DNA of 64,000 nt from Halomonas sp. UBA3074 (GCF_002366715.1 NZ_DFBS01000045.1:372001-436000); one strand, 5' to 3'; counted from the first letter of the stretch, positions 25,298 to 34,250 are shown. A program made the numbers and translations. Notes: generated by a model from the sequence alone, not told the origin.

Positions 25298-26416
25298 TTA
25301 CCCCTGGCGATCATAACCGTTATCCATAAACGGATAGTCGGTATAACCCTTCTCATCGCCGCCGTAGAACGTTTCATGGTTCGGCTCGGTCAGCGTCGCG
25401 TTAACACGGAAGCGCTCTAGCAGGTCCGGGTTGGCGATGTAGGGGCGACCGAAAGCCACGGCATCGGTGGTGTTTTCGCTGATGCGTTTCTCGGCGTGCT
25501 CGGCGTCGTAGTTGCCGCAATAGATCAGGCTGCCGCTAAAACGTTCACGCATCTGCTCGCGGAAACCCGCGGGGAAGGTGATATCGCCGCCCGCCCAGTT
25601 GGGTTCGTTGAGGTGCAGGTAAGCCAGCCCACGCTTGGAAAGCTGATCGGCCATGTAGAAGGCCATCGCTTCCGGCTCGTCGTCGGTCAACCCAAAGAGC
25701 TCGATAAACGGCGTCATGCGTATACCAACGCGGTCAGCACCGTAAACGTCAATCACCGCATCAACCACTTCCAGCGGGAAGCGGGCACGGTTTTCCAGCG
25801 AGCCACCGTACTGGTCGGTACGCTCGTTGGTGCCGGTCGCCAGGAACTGGTTAAGCAGGTAAGCATTAGCTGCGTGAACTTCGACCATGTCGAAGCCCGC
25901 GCGCTTGGCACGCTCGGCCGCTTGGCGATAATCCTCGACAATACCGGGGATTTCATCGGTTTCCAGCGCACGCGGTGTGCTGGTGGGGTGCTGGCCAGCG
26001 GTGCCGTCTTCAAACTCGACGAAACACTGCGCGCCTTCGCCCTTCAAGGCGCTCGGGGCAACGGGTTGTTGGCCATCGGGTTGAACCATTTCGTGTGAAA
26101 CGCGCCCAACATGCCACAGCTGCAGCGCCATACGGCCGCCTTTGGCGTGAACAGCATCTACAACGCCTTTCCAGCCAGCTTCCTGTTCATCGGTCCAGAT
26201 GCCTGGCGTATACACATAGCCACGGGCGGTCGCGGAGATATTGGTGGCTTCGCTGATGATCAACCCAGATCCAGCACGTTGACCGTAGTAGGCTTCCTGC
26301 ATCTTGCCCGGCACGCTGTCAGGCGTACGCGCACGAGTCAGCGGTGCCATGATGACGCGGTTAGGAATCGTCAGGCTACCAAGCGATGTAGGGGTAAACA
26401 GTGTTTCATACGCCAT
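25298..26416 (-). CDS. Old yellow enzyme family alkene reductase (NemA-like)
   Basis: This 372-residue flavoprotein has the OYE barrel pattern: N-terminal PNRVIMAPLTRART, ALQLWHVGRVSH, the active-site FDMVEVHAANAYLLNQFL (HxxN pair) and GGSLENRARF. The C-terminal AFGRPYIANPDLLERF is the FMN-phosphate site. It reduces activated C=C bonds or nitro compounds with NAD(P)H and FMN. No adjacent NemR repressor is seen; it appears monocistronic with its own terminator. Confidence 0.93.
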   Translation of the reverse strand: MAYETLFTPTSLGSLTIPNRVIMAPLTRARTPDSVPGKMQEAYYGQRAGSGLIISEATNISATARGYVYTPGIWTDEQEAGWKGVVDAVHAKGGRMALQLWHVGRVSHEMVQPDGQQPVAPSALKGEGAQCFVEFEDGTAGQHPTSTPRALETDEIPGIVEDYRQAAERAKRAGFDMVEVHAANAYLLNQFLATGTNERTDQYGGSLENRARFPLEVVDAVIDVYGADRVGIRMTPFIELFGLTDDEPEAMAFYMADQLSKRGLAYLHLNEPNWAGGDITFPAGFREQMRERFSGSLIYCGNYDAEHAEKRISENTTDAVAFGRPYIANPDLLERFRVNATLTEPNHETFYGGDEKGYTDYPFMDNGYDRQG

Positions 26417-26536
26417 AGAGTAAAACTCCTTTTGAAGCAGTGGGTATCATCGTGGCAAACAGAATAGACCAGTTTACTAGTAAGCGCCAACGACGATGCT
26501 ATGCCCTTGTAGATGGGGACGTGAGGGGCAAAACAA

Positions 26537-26563
26537 AACCCCGCCAATCAAATAGGCGGGGTT
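26537..26563 (-). terminator. Intrinsic terminator after the 123-residue hypothetical gene
   Basis: AACCCCGCC (26537-26545) and GGCGGGGTT (26555-26563) form a 9-bp stem. On the minus strand the hairpin is followed by TTGTTTTG, 22 bp past the stop at 26585. Confidence 0.75.
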
Positions 26564-26584
26564 AGGGAAAACTTGGATTGTTTA

Positions 26585-26956
26585 TTACAGCTTCTGCCAA
26601 GGCCAGCGGCGCTTAGCTGGCGTATCGATTTGGCCGATGGCGCTTGAAAGCGGCAACATAATGGCACCCAGCTGGCGATAGCAAACGGCGCTGTTCAGCA
26701 CGCCGGGGCATTGCTTTAGCAGCAGGTCGCACTGTTGCGAGGCGATAAAAAGCTGCTCAACCACGGCAGGCGCGAACAGCGGCTTGGCTTGCTGGCAGCA
26801 GTGGGTCAGCTCACGTGAGAGCATCGAGAGCATGCTGGTATCCAGCCAGCAGGGCAGCGGGTCGTCAAAGCGGCCAGCAATGGAGTGCTGAACCGCTTCA
26901 AACGAGGTGCGTAAAAACATGACTGTTTGGCGAAGTTGCCGCTGCTCGCTAGTCAT
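26585..26956 (-). CDS. Hypothetical cytoplasmic protein
   Basis: This 123-residue protein belongs to no family I recognise. It is predicted to be mostly helical, with several Cys residues (CWLD, HCCQQ, CDLLLKQCPG, VCYRQL) and a basic end (AKRRWPWQKL). There is no signal peptide or membrane helix. It stands alone between the OYE gene and the M24 gene, all on the minus strand, with its own terminator. The clear codon structure and terminator suggest a real gene. Confidence 0.65.
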   Translation of the reverse strand: MTSEQRQLRQTVMFLRTSFEAVQHSIAGRFDDPLPCWLDTSMLSMLSRELTHCCQQAKPLFAPAVVEQLFIASQQCDLLLKQCPGVLNSAVCYRQLGAIMLPLSSAIGQIDTPAKRRWPWQKL

Positions 26957-27078
26957 CCCACTTGTCCCTCACCTATGCGCCAAAAAAAGAGAGTGTTTCT
27001 CATTTGCATCTTTGGCGACAATAGCGCTCCTCTATAGGCCTGTCAATGCTGCGGCTATCGGGAGCTTAAAGCTGAAGG

Positions 27079-28266
27079 TTAGCCGTGCGCCTTGAACAGC
27101 TGCCAGTCGTTATTGGTTAGTGGTTTGGCTCCCTGCTCGGTCACCACGACGGTATCGCTGATGCCGACGCCCCATTGGCCGGGCACGCGTAGGCAGAGCG
27201 GTAAATGAAACACCATATTTGCTTCAAAGGTGCGCGACTGGCCTTTGGCGATAAAGCCCGTGCCCTCTACCCAGCTAGGCGGAAACTGCGCGCCCACGGC
27301 GTAGCCAAACACGCCGGAGAAAAAATACTGGTCGCGCTGCGGGGCGAGTAAAGCATCAACCGCTTGGGCGGCGGCGTCGAAACTATTGCCGGGCCGCATA
27401 GCGTCGCAAAGCGCCTCGAATATAGAACGGCAAAGGTCGCGAGTGGCGGAGAGAGCCGCGTTGGGAGTGCCGGTCACCGCGGTGCGCATCATGGGGGCCG
27501 TGTAGCGCTGATACGCGGCGCCGAACTCCAAGAACACTGGCTCATTAGGCTGAATCACGCGCCGCTTATGATTGACGTGTATCACACCAATGCGGTGCCC
27601 GCTGGTCACGATCGGCTGCAGGCTCATAAACTCGCTGCCATTTTCCAGCAGCGCTTTGGCACCCACCGCGGCAATATCGTTATCGGTCATGCCTGGGCGA
27701 ATGCTCTGAATCGCCGTCTCTAAACCGAGTGCCGTGATACGGGCACTCTCTTGCAGCATCTCGAGTTCAGCAGGGCTTTTCACAATTCGAATGGCGTCGA
27801 CTAGCGCGCCTGCTTCGCTGAATCGTTCGCGGCCAATGGTCTGCATCAATGCATCAATCACCCCAAAACGCAGCCCGCTGCTCCAGCCATCAATACCGAT
27901 GTGCTGGCAGGGGGTAAGCAGATCCGCCAGCGGGGTGATGATCTCATCCAGGTTTTCCCAGCGGTAGCCGATAATCTCATCGACCCGAGCGGTGACCACC
28001 GCCGCACCGGTTTCAATGGAGGCAACTTGCAGCACTAACCGTTCTTGCGTGCAGACCAAACAGGCATGAACCGAGACTTCAAAGGTGTGGTAGCCCGTGA
28101 GGTAGTTAATATCGGCGGGGTCGGTGAGCAGCAGCGCATCTAACCCTTGCTCGGTCATCGCCTGACGCACCTTGTCCAGGCGCGCTTGGTATTCGGCAGC
28201 GGGAAAGGGCACTTCACTCTGGGCAAGTGTTTCAGTCAGGGCTTTGCGGTAGTGATGATAATCCAT
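27079..28266 (-). CDS. M24-family creatinase/ectoine-hydrolase-like protein lacking metal ligands
   Basis: This 395-residue pita-bread protein has an N-terminal creatinase_N domain (~20-155) and a C-terminal M24 fold. The five canonical metal ligands (D, D, H, E, E) are all replaced: FLEFGAAY and APMMRT stand where two Asp belong, GYAVG where GHG belongs, MVFHLPL where an E-P belongs and GISDTVVV where the last Glu belongs. It is thus a metal-free type like creatinase or DoeA ectoine hydrolase, not a Xaa-Pro peptidase. GGAGGT precedes the ATG. No doeB/doeC neighbours are present, so the substrate is open. Confidence 0.75.
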   Translation of the reverse strand: MDYHHYRKALTETLAQSEVPFPAAEYQARLDKVRQAMTEQGLDALLLTDPADINYLTGYHTFEVSVHACLVCTQERLVLQVASIETGAAVVTARVDEIIGYRWENLDEIITPLADLLTPCQHIGIDGWSSGLRFGVIDALMQTIGRERFSEAGALVDAIRIVKSPAELEMLQESARITALGLETAIQSIRPGMTDNDIAAVGAKALLENGSEFMSLQPIVTSGHRIGVIHVNHKRRVIQPNEPVFLEFGAAYQRYTAPMMRTAVTGTPNAALSATRDLCRSIFEALCDAMRPGNSFDAAAQAVDALLAPQRDQYFFSGVFGYAVGAQFPPSWVEGTGFIAKGQSRTFEANMVFHLPLCLRVPGQWGVGISDTVVVTEQGAKPLTNNDWQLFKAHG

Positions 28267-28335
28267 AGCGACCTCCGTTGATGGCTATGGTCAGTATAGG
28301 CATCAACGGCAAGCCCGCTTTTATCGCCCTCAACG

Positions 28336-29076
28336 CTAGCGGGTGAGCAAGAATATCCCCTGCGCAAAGTAGAAAATACCGATGCCGGTCACGATCCAGC
28401 GGGTCCAGGTGCGAAAGTTGGCATCGGTGAGGCGGTGCAAAATGCGGTTCCCCGCTTGCGTGCCGAGCATGGCAAACGGTGCGGCTAGCAATACGATGCC
28501 CCATTCGCCTGCGCTAAGCGCCATGGCGGCACCCAGGTAGAAGATGATTTTAATGCTGTGAGCCACCACCTGAATCATCGCCTTGGTGGCCACCACTTGG
28601 CGGCGGTCCATGCGCGAGCGCACAAAGAAGATATCGATGAGTGGCCCGGAAACCCCGGCGGCAATGGTTAACCCGCCTGATGCAATGCCGCAGCAAAACG
28701 CATGGCTGGCGCGGTTGGCATTGAGATGAAACCAGCGCTTAGGCAGCCACACCAGTATCGGCAGCAAGCCAATCAGCAGCGAAACGCTGGCGGCATTGGG
28801 GCTGTAGTTAAATAGCAGGAGCAGGCCAGCGGCGCTCAACACGCCCAGCGCCATAAACGCGACGATGCGCCAGACGATATAGTGCCGCGAGAGCCAAGCG
28901 CGTGATCCATTGGCCGTGAGCTGTATCACGCCATGCACGGCCATTGCCGTACCGGCGGGGAATACCAACAGCAGAAACCACAGCAGCACCAAGCCGCCCG
29001 CCATCCCAAATACGCCGGAAAGCATCGAGGTGAAAAACACCACGCTGACCAGCGCCACACCAATCCATAGTGACAT
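28336..29076 (-). CDS. TauE/SafE family membrane transporter
   Basis: This 246-residue protein has about eight hydrophobic segments and the TauE/SafE repeat signatures GVFGMAGGLVLL near the N-terminus and SGGLTIAAGVSGPLIDIFFV in the second half. Family members export sulfite, sulfoacetate or other organic anions; the substrate is not assignable. It lies 10 bp after the SLT lipoprotein gene on the same strand, so the two are probably cotranscribed. Confidence 0.85.
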   Translation of the reverse strand: MSLWIGVALVSVVFFTSMLSGVFGMAGGLVLLWFLLLVFPAGTAMAVHGVIQLTANGSRAWLSRHYIVWRIVAFMALGVLSAAGLLLLFNYSPNAASVSLLIGLLPILVWLPKRWFHLNANRASHAFCCGIASGGLTIAAGVSGPLIDIFFVRSRMDRRQVVATKAMIQVVAHSIKIIFYLGAAMALSAGEWGIVLLAAPFAMLGTQAGNRILHRLTDANFRTWTRWIVTGIGIFYFAQGIFLLTR

Positions 29077-29086
29077 CGTTTATTCC

Positions 29087-29767
29087 TTAACTACGGCAAA
29101 ATGGCCAGACTTGGTAAAACTTCCGGCACTGAAACTCCGCTTCACAGCTGTTGAGTTGGGCCTGGTAACGATTAGCGCGCGCCGCCACTTCTCGACCTGC
29201 CCTTAATACCTGCGGTTTGCCGCGGTACGTGCCGCGTTGATAGCCACCGGCGCCTTCGTGATAGGCGTAATAAAGGTGCTCAGGATTACTCAGTGATATC
29301 CCCGCCTGCTGTTGGGAACGGCGGTTGTACCAGCCGATAAAGTCGGTGGCATGCTTCATATGCGTTCGCCGTGCAAATAGGCTGCCCGCTTGGTTTTCGT
29401 ATTCGCCCCATACCGGGTCCTGCGCCTGAGCATAGCCTTTAGCAGAAGAAGGGCGCGGGCCGGGAATAAAGCCTAAGTAGTATTTTCGATCAGGGCGAAT
29501 ATGGCTACGAAATGAGGACTCCTGCTGGATAAACGACATCTGAGTCGCAATCGGCGTGCCCCATTTTTCCTCGGACTCCTGGGCGTAGTCGTACCAAGTG
29601 GGCTGCTCGCGGAATATCTCGCAGAGATTAGTTTGATCTTGGGGTGGGTTGGGGGCAAAGGTGGCGCAGCCAGAGAGGAGCAGCACAAAAGCCAGTGATG
29701 CCCAAAGGCGTAGGCGAGCGAACGCATTTGAAGAGGCAACGGTAAAACGATCAACAGGGCAGCGCAT
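29087..29767 (-). CDS. Lytic transglycosylase-like (SLT domain) lipoprotein
   Basis: This 226-residue precursor has a lipobox LLLSGC after a hydrophobic stretch, giving lipidation at the Cys. The mature protein carries an SLT-type domain with the likely catalytic Glu in MSFIQQESSF, then GPRPSSAKGYAQAQDPVWGEY and a YYAYHEGAGGY segment. The frame is open to 29866, but the ATG at 29767 with AAGGACA upstream puts the signal peptide at the N-terminus. It would cleave peptidoglycan at the outer-membrane face. Its leader holds a cluster of DnaA-box-like 9-mers. Confidence 0.8.
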   Translation of the reverse strand: MRCPVDRFTVASSNAFARLRLWASLAFVLLLSGCATFAPNPPQDQTNLCEIFREQPTWYDYAQESEEKWGTPIATQMSFIQQESSFRSHIRPDRKYYLGFIPGPRPSSAKGYAQAQDPVWGEYENQAGSLFARRTHMKHATDFIGWYNRRSQQQAGISLSNPEHLYYAYHEGAGGYQRGTYRGKPQVLRAGREVAARANRYQAQLNSCEAEFQCRKFYQVWPFCRS

Positions 29768-29776
29768 AAATGTCCT

Positions 29777-29846
29777 TGTGAATAAGCTCTTGTGAGTAAA
29801 CCCTTGTGGATAAGTCGTTGAAAGATTGTGGATAAGATGTTGATAA
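29777..29846. repeat. Cluster of five DnaA-box-like 9-mers in one orientation
   Basis: On the plus strand TGTGGATAA (the reverse complement of the DnaA box TTATCCACA) occurs perfectly at 29805-29813 and 29827-29835. Variants lie at 29777-29785 (TGTGAATAA), 29791-29799 (TGTGAGTAA) and 29838-29846 (TGTTGATAA). The first three start exactly 14 bp apart within a CTTGTGRRTAARCY repeat. This could be a DnaA-binding or titration site or an operator for the SLT gene. Binding is inferred from the consensus only. Confidence 0.6.
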
Positions 29847-29882
29847 GTGCTTCCCTCCTCACCCATGCGCTATCAATGGCGC

Positions 29883-31301
29883 CTAACGCAGCAGCGCTTC
29901 CAGACTGCGACGAAGCCGCTGCGCTTCACGCACCAGCGTTTCCCCAGACAGCATGCCGACGCCCATCACCAAGCCGACCCTTGAGTCAGTTGGCGCGCAC
30001 ACCGGGCTTAACGGCCGCACGATTAAGTGCTCTTTCAGCAGTGATTGGGCGATGCCCACATCGTTGACGCCCGGCGCAAACTCAACGCAAAGGCTGATCG
30101 CGCTGCTGGGCGGTGAAACGCTGCGTACTTGCGGCAGCGAACGCAGTTGGTCATGCAGCACCTGCTGACGCCCTAAATAGTCGCGCTGAATGCGTCGGCA
30201 CCAGGCATCCAGGTCGCCATCAAAAATAAACTGGGCCAGCACGGCTTGATCCAGCATGCGCCCTTCGCGGAAAAGCTCGCTGCGCAGGCGGTTCATCGGC
30301 GCCGCCAAGTGGCGTGGAACCACTAAATAACCCAGCCGCAGCCCCGGAAACATCATCTTGGAAAACGATCCTACCAGCAAGTGGCGTTCTGATTGGGGCG
30401 AAAAGAGCAGGTTAGGGTGGTCGTCGCGATTGAACTCATAATCATCCTCGACAATATAAGCGGGCGATAAGGCATCGCATAAGCGTTGCTTATCGGTAGC
30501 GCTGGTGGGCACGCTGAGTGGGTAGTGATGCGAGCCGGTTAGGTAGGCCAGCTTCACCGGGGCAGCAACAGGCGGGAGTATGTGCCCCTGCTCTGGCAGC
30601 CACGGCACCACTTCAATGTTCAAGCCAGCGGCGGTAAAGACGTTGCGCGCCCCCCAGTAGCAGGGCGACTCCATGGCAACGGTGTCACCCACATCCGCCA
30701 GCGCCATGGCACACAGCTCGATGCCGTTATGGGTGCCGTCGGTAATGATGATCTGCTCGATATCGCAATCAAGGTTACGCCAGCGGGCTAGAAAATCGCG
30801 AATGGCGCGCTTTAGCGGGCCATAGCCGCCCGTGGAGTAAGAGAGCAGCAGAGCGTTTTGCGGCACCGTTACGCTCGAGTAGAGCTGGCGCCACTTACGC
30901 ATCGGGAACTGGGCGATATCAGGAATCCCGGGCACGAAGGCGCCGCTTTGGATCGTACTTGCCCCCGGCCAACGCAACACTCGTTGTGCACGTTTTGATA
31001 GCTGCACACTTGTGGGTTTTGAGACAGTAGGGGCCGACACTTTGCAACTCCAAGTGCCACTGCCATGAGAAGTCGTAAGCAGACCTTCTTTAATCAGCGT
31101 CGCAACGGCTAGTGACAATGTATACCGAGCGACGCCTAACGCTGCTGCTAGTTGCCGGTGAGAAGGTAGGCGAGTCTGGTTAGGCCACTCCTGGGTAACA
31201 GCTTGTCTCAGCGCTTGCTCAATTCGCACTTGTTTACTTAAGCGTTCAGGTTGCTGCGCATAGTGTTTTACAAGTTGTTGTAAAGCTGACTGGCCATCCA
31301 T
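29883..31301 (-). CDS. GabR-like MocR regulator divergent from gabDT
   Basis: The 472-residue product has a GntR winged helix (TRLPSHRQLAAALGVARYTLS) and an aminotransferase-like domain. The PLP Lys is in LVGSFSKMMFPGLRLGY and the Asp/Tyr pair in YIVEDDYEFN. The frame is open 96 bp upstream, but GAGGATAAGG directly precedes the ATG at 31301. Divergent placement 138 bp from gabD, with paired repeats between, makes it the likely GABA-responsive regulator of gabDT. Confidence 0.85.
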   Translation of the reverse strand: MDGQSALQQLVKHYAQQPERLSKQVRIEQALRQAVTQEWPNQTRLPSHRQLAAALGVARYTLSLAVATLIKEGLLTTSHGSGTWSCKVSAPTVSKPTSVQLSKRAQRVLRWPGASTIQSGAFVPGIPDIAQFPMRKWRQLYSSVTVPQNALLLSYSTGGYGPLKRAIRDFLARWRNLDCDIEQIIITDGTHNGIELCAMALADVGDTVAMESPCYWGARNVFTAAGLNIEVVPWLPEQGHILPPVAAPVKLAYLTGSHHYPLSVPTSATDKQRLCDALSPAYIVEDDYEFNRDDHPNLLFSPQSERHLLVGSFSKMMFPGLRLGYLVVPRHLAAPMNRLRSELFREGRMLDQAVLAQFIFDGDLDAWCRRIQRDYLGRQQVLHDQLRSLPQVRSVSPPSSAISLCVEFAPGVNDVGIAQSLLKEHLIVRPLSPVCAPTDSRVGLVMGVGMLSGETLVREAQRLRRSLEALLR

Positions 31302-31347
31302 CCTTATCCTCAACATCACAGTGCCCACCAATGTATCAGTAAAACAG

Positions 31348-31377
31348 AAAAGTGGTCTGGTTGAACGCAAAAGTGGT
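31348..31377. promoter_or_regulatory. Candidate GabR-like operator upstream of gabD
   Basis: Two perfect direct repeats AAAAGTGGT lie at 31348-31356 and 31369-31377, starts 21 bp apart (two helical turns), inside the 138-bp divergent spacer. This architecture is what MocR dimers recognise. Function is inferred from position. Confidence 0.5.
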
Positions 31378-31439
31378 GCATTCGCCTGCAACCACATTAC
31401 TGCTAGCGTGCACGCAATGTTATTAATCAGGAGAAGACC

Positions 31440-32891
31440 ATGAGCTTTATCGAACAGTGGTTACATGATGCAGTGCCTGCCCTGGTGGGCAGCGAGTGGC
31501 GCAAAGGTCAGCAAAGCTTTGCCGTCGATAACCCCGCCACCGGCGAAACCATTGCCCGCGTGGCCGAGATGGGCGCTGATGACACCCGCGACGCCGTCGC
31601 CGCCGCTTACGAAGCAGGCGCTGCGTGGCGCGCCACGCCCGTCAAACAGCGCTCGGCCCTGCTGCGCCGTTGGTTTGAACTGATCAATGAGCACGCCGAC
31701 GACCTGGCCCGCCTGATGACCTTGGAGCAGGGCAAGCCGCTGGCGGAAGCCAAAGGCGAAGTCACCTACGGCGCCTCGTTTATCGAGTTCTTCGCCGAAG
31801 AAGCCAAGCGTATGGCCGGGGAAACCCTGCCCAGCCACGGCGCCGACAAGCGCCTGCTGGTGCTGCGCGAGCCGGTCGGCGTGGTGGCGGCAATCACCCC
31901 CTGGAACTTCCCGCTGGCGATGATCACCCGCAAGTGCGCCCCGGCCCTGGCCGCTGGCTGCACCGTGGTGATCAAACCGGCAGAAGCCACGCCGTTAACG
32001 GCGCTGGCTGCCGCCTATTTAGCGCTGGAAGCGGGCCTGCCCGCAGGCACTATCAACGTGGTTACCGCTTCCAAGCCCGCGGCCGTGGGAGAAGTGCTCA
32101 CCACCGACCCCCGAGTGCGCAAGGTCTCGTTCACTGGCTCAACGCCAGTTGGCAAACACCTGCTGGCCCAGTGCGCCAGCACGGTGAAGAAAACCGCCAT
32201 GGAGCTGGGCGGCAACGCGCCGTTTATCGTCTTTGACGACGCCGATGTGGATGCCGCCGTTGATGGCGCCATTGCCTCCAAATTCCGCAACGCCGGGCAA
32301 ACCTGCGTGTGCACCAACCGCTTCCTGGTGCAGGACGGCATTTACGATGCGTTCGTCGCCAAGCTCACCGAGCGTGTGAACGCCCTAAAAGTGGGCGATG
32401 GCCTGGCAGAGGGCAGCATTATCGGTCCGCTGATCAACCAAGCGGCAATCGATAAAGTGCAGCGCCACGTAGACGACGCCCAAGGCAAGGGCGCACGTCT
32501 TATGTGCGGCGGCAAACTCCACGCTGCCGGTGAGCGCTTCTATACGCCCACGGTGCTGGCCGATGTCACCACCGAAATGGCCGTGGCCGATGAAGAGACC
32601 TTCGGCCCCGTGGCGCCGGTGTTCCGCTTCAAGAAAGACGAAGAAGCCATCCAGATGGCCAACGATACACCGTTCGGCCTGGCCGCCTACTTCTATGCCA
32701 CCGACTACCGCCGCATCTGGCGCACCATGGAAGCGCTTGAATACGGCATGGTCGGCGTCAATGAAGGCTTGATCTCTACCGAGCTGGCGCCGTTTGGCGG
32801 TGTAAAAGAGTCCGGGTTGGGCCGTGAAGGTTCCCACCATGGGTTGGATGAGTTTACGGAACTGAAATACGTCTGCGTAGGCGGTTTATAA
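31440..32891 (+). CDS. gabD: NAD(P)-dependent succinate-semialdehyde dehydrogenase
   Basis: This 483-residue ALDH has Glu255 in MELGGN and catalytic Cys289 in GQTCVCTNR. It also carries the GabD-type sequences PWNFPLAMITRKCAPALAAG and KPAEATPLTALA. CAGGAGAAG fixes the start. It oxidises succinate semialdehyde to succinate and is followed by gabT after only eight bases, forming the GABA-to-succinate operon behind the divergent MocR regulator. Confidence 0.95.
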   Translation: MSFIEQWLHDAVPALVGSEWRKGQQSFAVDNPATGETIARVAEMGADDTRDAVAAAYEAGAAWRATPVKQRSALLRRWFELINEHADDLARLMTLEQGKPLAEAKGEVTYGASFIEFFAEEAKRMAGETLPSHGADKRLLVLREPVGVVAAITPWNFPLAMITRKCAPALAAGCTVVIKPAEATPLTALAAAYLALEAGLPAGTINVVTASKPAAVGEVLTTDPRVRKVSFTGSTPVGKHLLAQCASTVKKTAMELGGNAPFIVFDDADVDAAVDGAIASKFRNAGQTCVCTNRFLVQDGIYDAFVAKLTERVNALKVGDGLAEGSIIGPLINQAAIDKVQRHVDDAQGKGARLMCGGKLHAAGERFYTPTVLADVTTEMAVADEETFGPVAPVFRFKKDEEAIQMANDTPFGLAAYFYATDYRRIWRTMEALEYGMVGVNEGLISTELAPFGGVKESGLGREGSHHGLDEFTELKYVCVGGL

Positions 32892-32899
32892 AGAGAACG

Positions 32900-34174
32900 A
32901 TGATGACGAACCAAGAATTGAACGACCTGAAAAACCGCTACGTGGCCAACGGTGCCGCCACGCCGACCACCCAGTTTGCCGAGCGCGCAGAAAACGCCGA
33001 AATGTGGGACGCCGACGGCAACCGCTGGATCGATTTCGCGGGCGGCATTGGCGTGCTCAACCTGGGCCACCGCCACCCGAAAATCGTTGCGGCGGTAGAA
33101 GCACAGCTCAAGAAAGTGATGCACACCAGCGCGGCGGTCATCTCCTACGCGCCCTACGTGCAGCTGTGCCAAAAGCTCTGCGAACTGACGCCGGTGCGTG
33201 GCCCCGAGCGCAAGGCCATGCTGGTGAACACCGGTGCCGAAGCGCTGGAAAACGCCGTGAAGATCGCCCGCGCCGCCACTGGCCGCACCAGCATCATCAC
33301 GTTCGATGGCGCCTTCCACGGCCGCACCATGATGACCCTGGCGATGACCGGCAAGGTGCTGCCCTACAAGAACGACTTCGGCCCCATGCCGGGCGACGTG
33401 TTTCGCGCACCGTTCCCCAACCCGCTGCACGGCATCAGCGAAGAAGCCTCGCTGAACGCCATTCGCACGCTGTTCAAAACCGATATCGCCCCGCACCGCA
33501 CGGCGGCTATCGTGATCGAGCCGGTCCAGGGCGAAGGCGGCTTCTATATCGCCTCGCCAGATTACCTGAAAGCGCTGCGCGCCCTGTGCGACGAGCACGG
33601 AATTCTGCTGATCGCCGACGAAGTGCAATCCGGCTTTGCCCGTACCGGTAAGCTGTTTGCGCTGGAACACAGCGGCATCGAAGCGGACATTCTGACCACC
33701 GCCAAGAGCCTCGCCAACGGCATGCCGCTCTCTGCCGTAGTCGGCACCGCCAAGGTAATGGACGCTTCCGGCCCCAACTCCCTAGGCGGCACCTACAGCG
33801 GCAACCCGCTCTCCTGCGCAGCGGCGCTGGCGGTGATCGAGGTGATCGAAGAGGAGAACATCCTGGCCCGCAGCGAGCAGATGGGCAACATGCTGGCCGA
33901 ACGTTTCGCGGTTTGGGAAGAGCGTTTCCCCGCTGTGGCCCACGGCCGCCAGCTAGGCGCCATGGCGGCGTTTGAACTGCTCAACAGTGACGGCAAGCCA
34001 GATACTCAGATGACCGGCGCGTTATGTGCCAAAGCCCGCGAGAAAGGTCTGATCCTGCTCTCCTGCGGTTTCTACGGCAACAGCATCCGTATTCTGGTAC
34101 CGCTAACGGTGTCGTCTGCGGTGTTGGAAGAGGGCTTGAGCATTATTGAGCAGTCGTTGGAAGCGCTTAGCTAA
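32900..34174 (+). CDS. gabT: 4-aminobutyrate aminotransferase
   Basis: This 424-residue class-III aminotransferase has AFHGRTMMTLAMTGK, the signature LLIADEVQSGFARTGKLFA and the PLP Lys in LTTAKSLANGMPLSAVVG. It moves the amino group of GABA to 2-oxoglutarate, making succinate semialdehyde for GabD. Two adjacent ATGs (32900, 32903) are possible. A strong terminator follows 20 bp after the stop. Confidence 0.95.
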   Translation: MMTNQELNDLKNRYVANGAATPTTQFAERAENAEMWDADGNRWIDFAGGIGVLNLGHRHPKIVAAVEAQLKKVMHTSAAVISYAPYVQLCQKLCELTPVRGPERKAMLVNTGAEALENAVKIARAATGRTSIITFDGAFHGRTMMTLAMTGKVLPYKNDFGPMPGDVFRAPFPNPLHGISEEASLNAIRTLFKTDIAPHRTAAIVIEPVQGEGGFYIASPDYLKALRALCDEHGILLIADEVQSGFARTGKLFALEHSGIEADILTTAKSLANGMPLSAVVGTAKVMDASGPNSLGGTYSGNPLSCAAALAVIEVIEEENILARSEQMGNMLAERFAVWEERFPAVAHGRQLGAMAAFELLNSDGKPDTQMTGALCAKAREKGLILLSCGFYGNSIRILVPLTVSSAVLEEGLSIIEQSLEALS

Positions 34175-34181
34175 AACCTTT

Positions 34182-34250
34182 CTAAGCATCAGCTAACCCG
34201 CCATCGTCAAACAGCGAAAGCTGTTGGCGATTGGCGGGTTTTTTTATGGA
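34182..34250 (-). pseudogene. Duplicate of the photolyase 3' end
   Basis: Read on the minus strand this stretch encodes KKPANRQQLSLFDDGGLADA and a stop. The photolyase reading frame beyond its amber codon ends KKAKADNRQQLSLFDEGGLE, then DM and a stop. Seventeen bases are identical across the core and both end at equivalent stops. Homology ends near 34250. It marks the left edge of a 2.7-kb segment whose right edge is the photolyase gene itself. Confidence 0.7.
34195..34245 (+). terminator. Intrinsic terminator of gabDT
   Basis: A long hairpin runs from AACCCGCC (34195) to GGCGGGTT (34240), with an inner CAGC-GAAA-GCTG stem capped by a GNRA tetraloop, and ends in seven T. The same bases on the minus strand encode the duplicated photolyase tail, so the terminator and the gene remnant overlap. 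Confidence 0.85.

Noticed and set aside
29768..29866. N-terminal extension of the SLT lipoprotein through the DnaA-box cluster
   Set aside because: It would bury the lipobox signal peptide 34 residues inside; the ATG at 29767 has a Shine-Dalgarno site.
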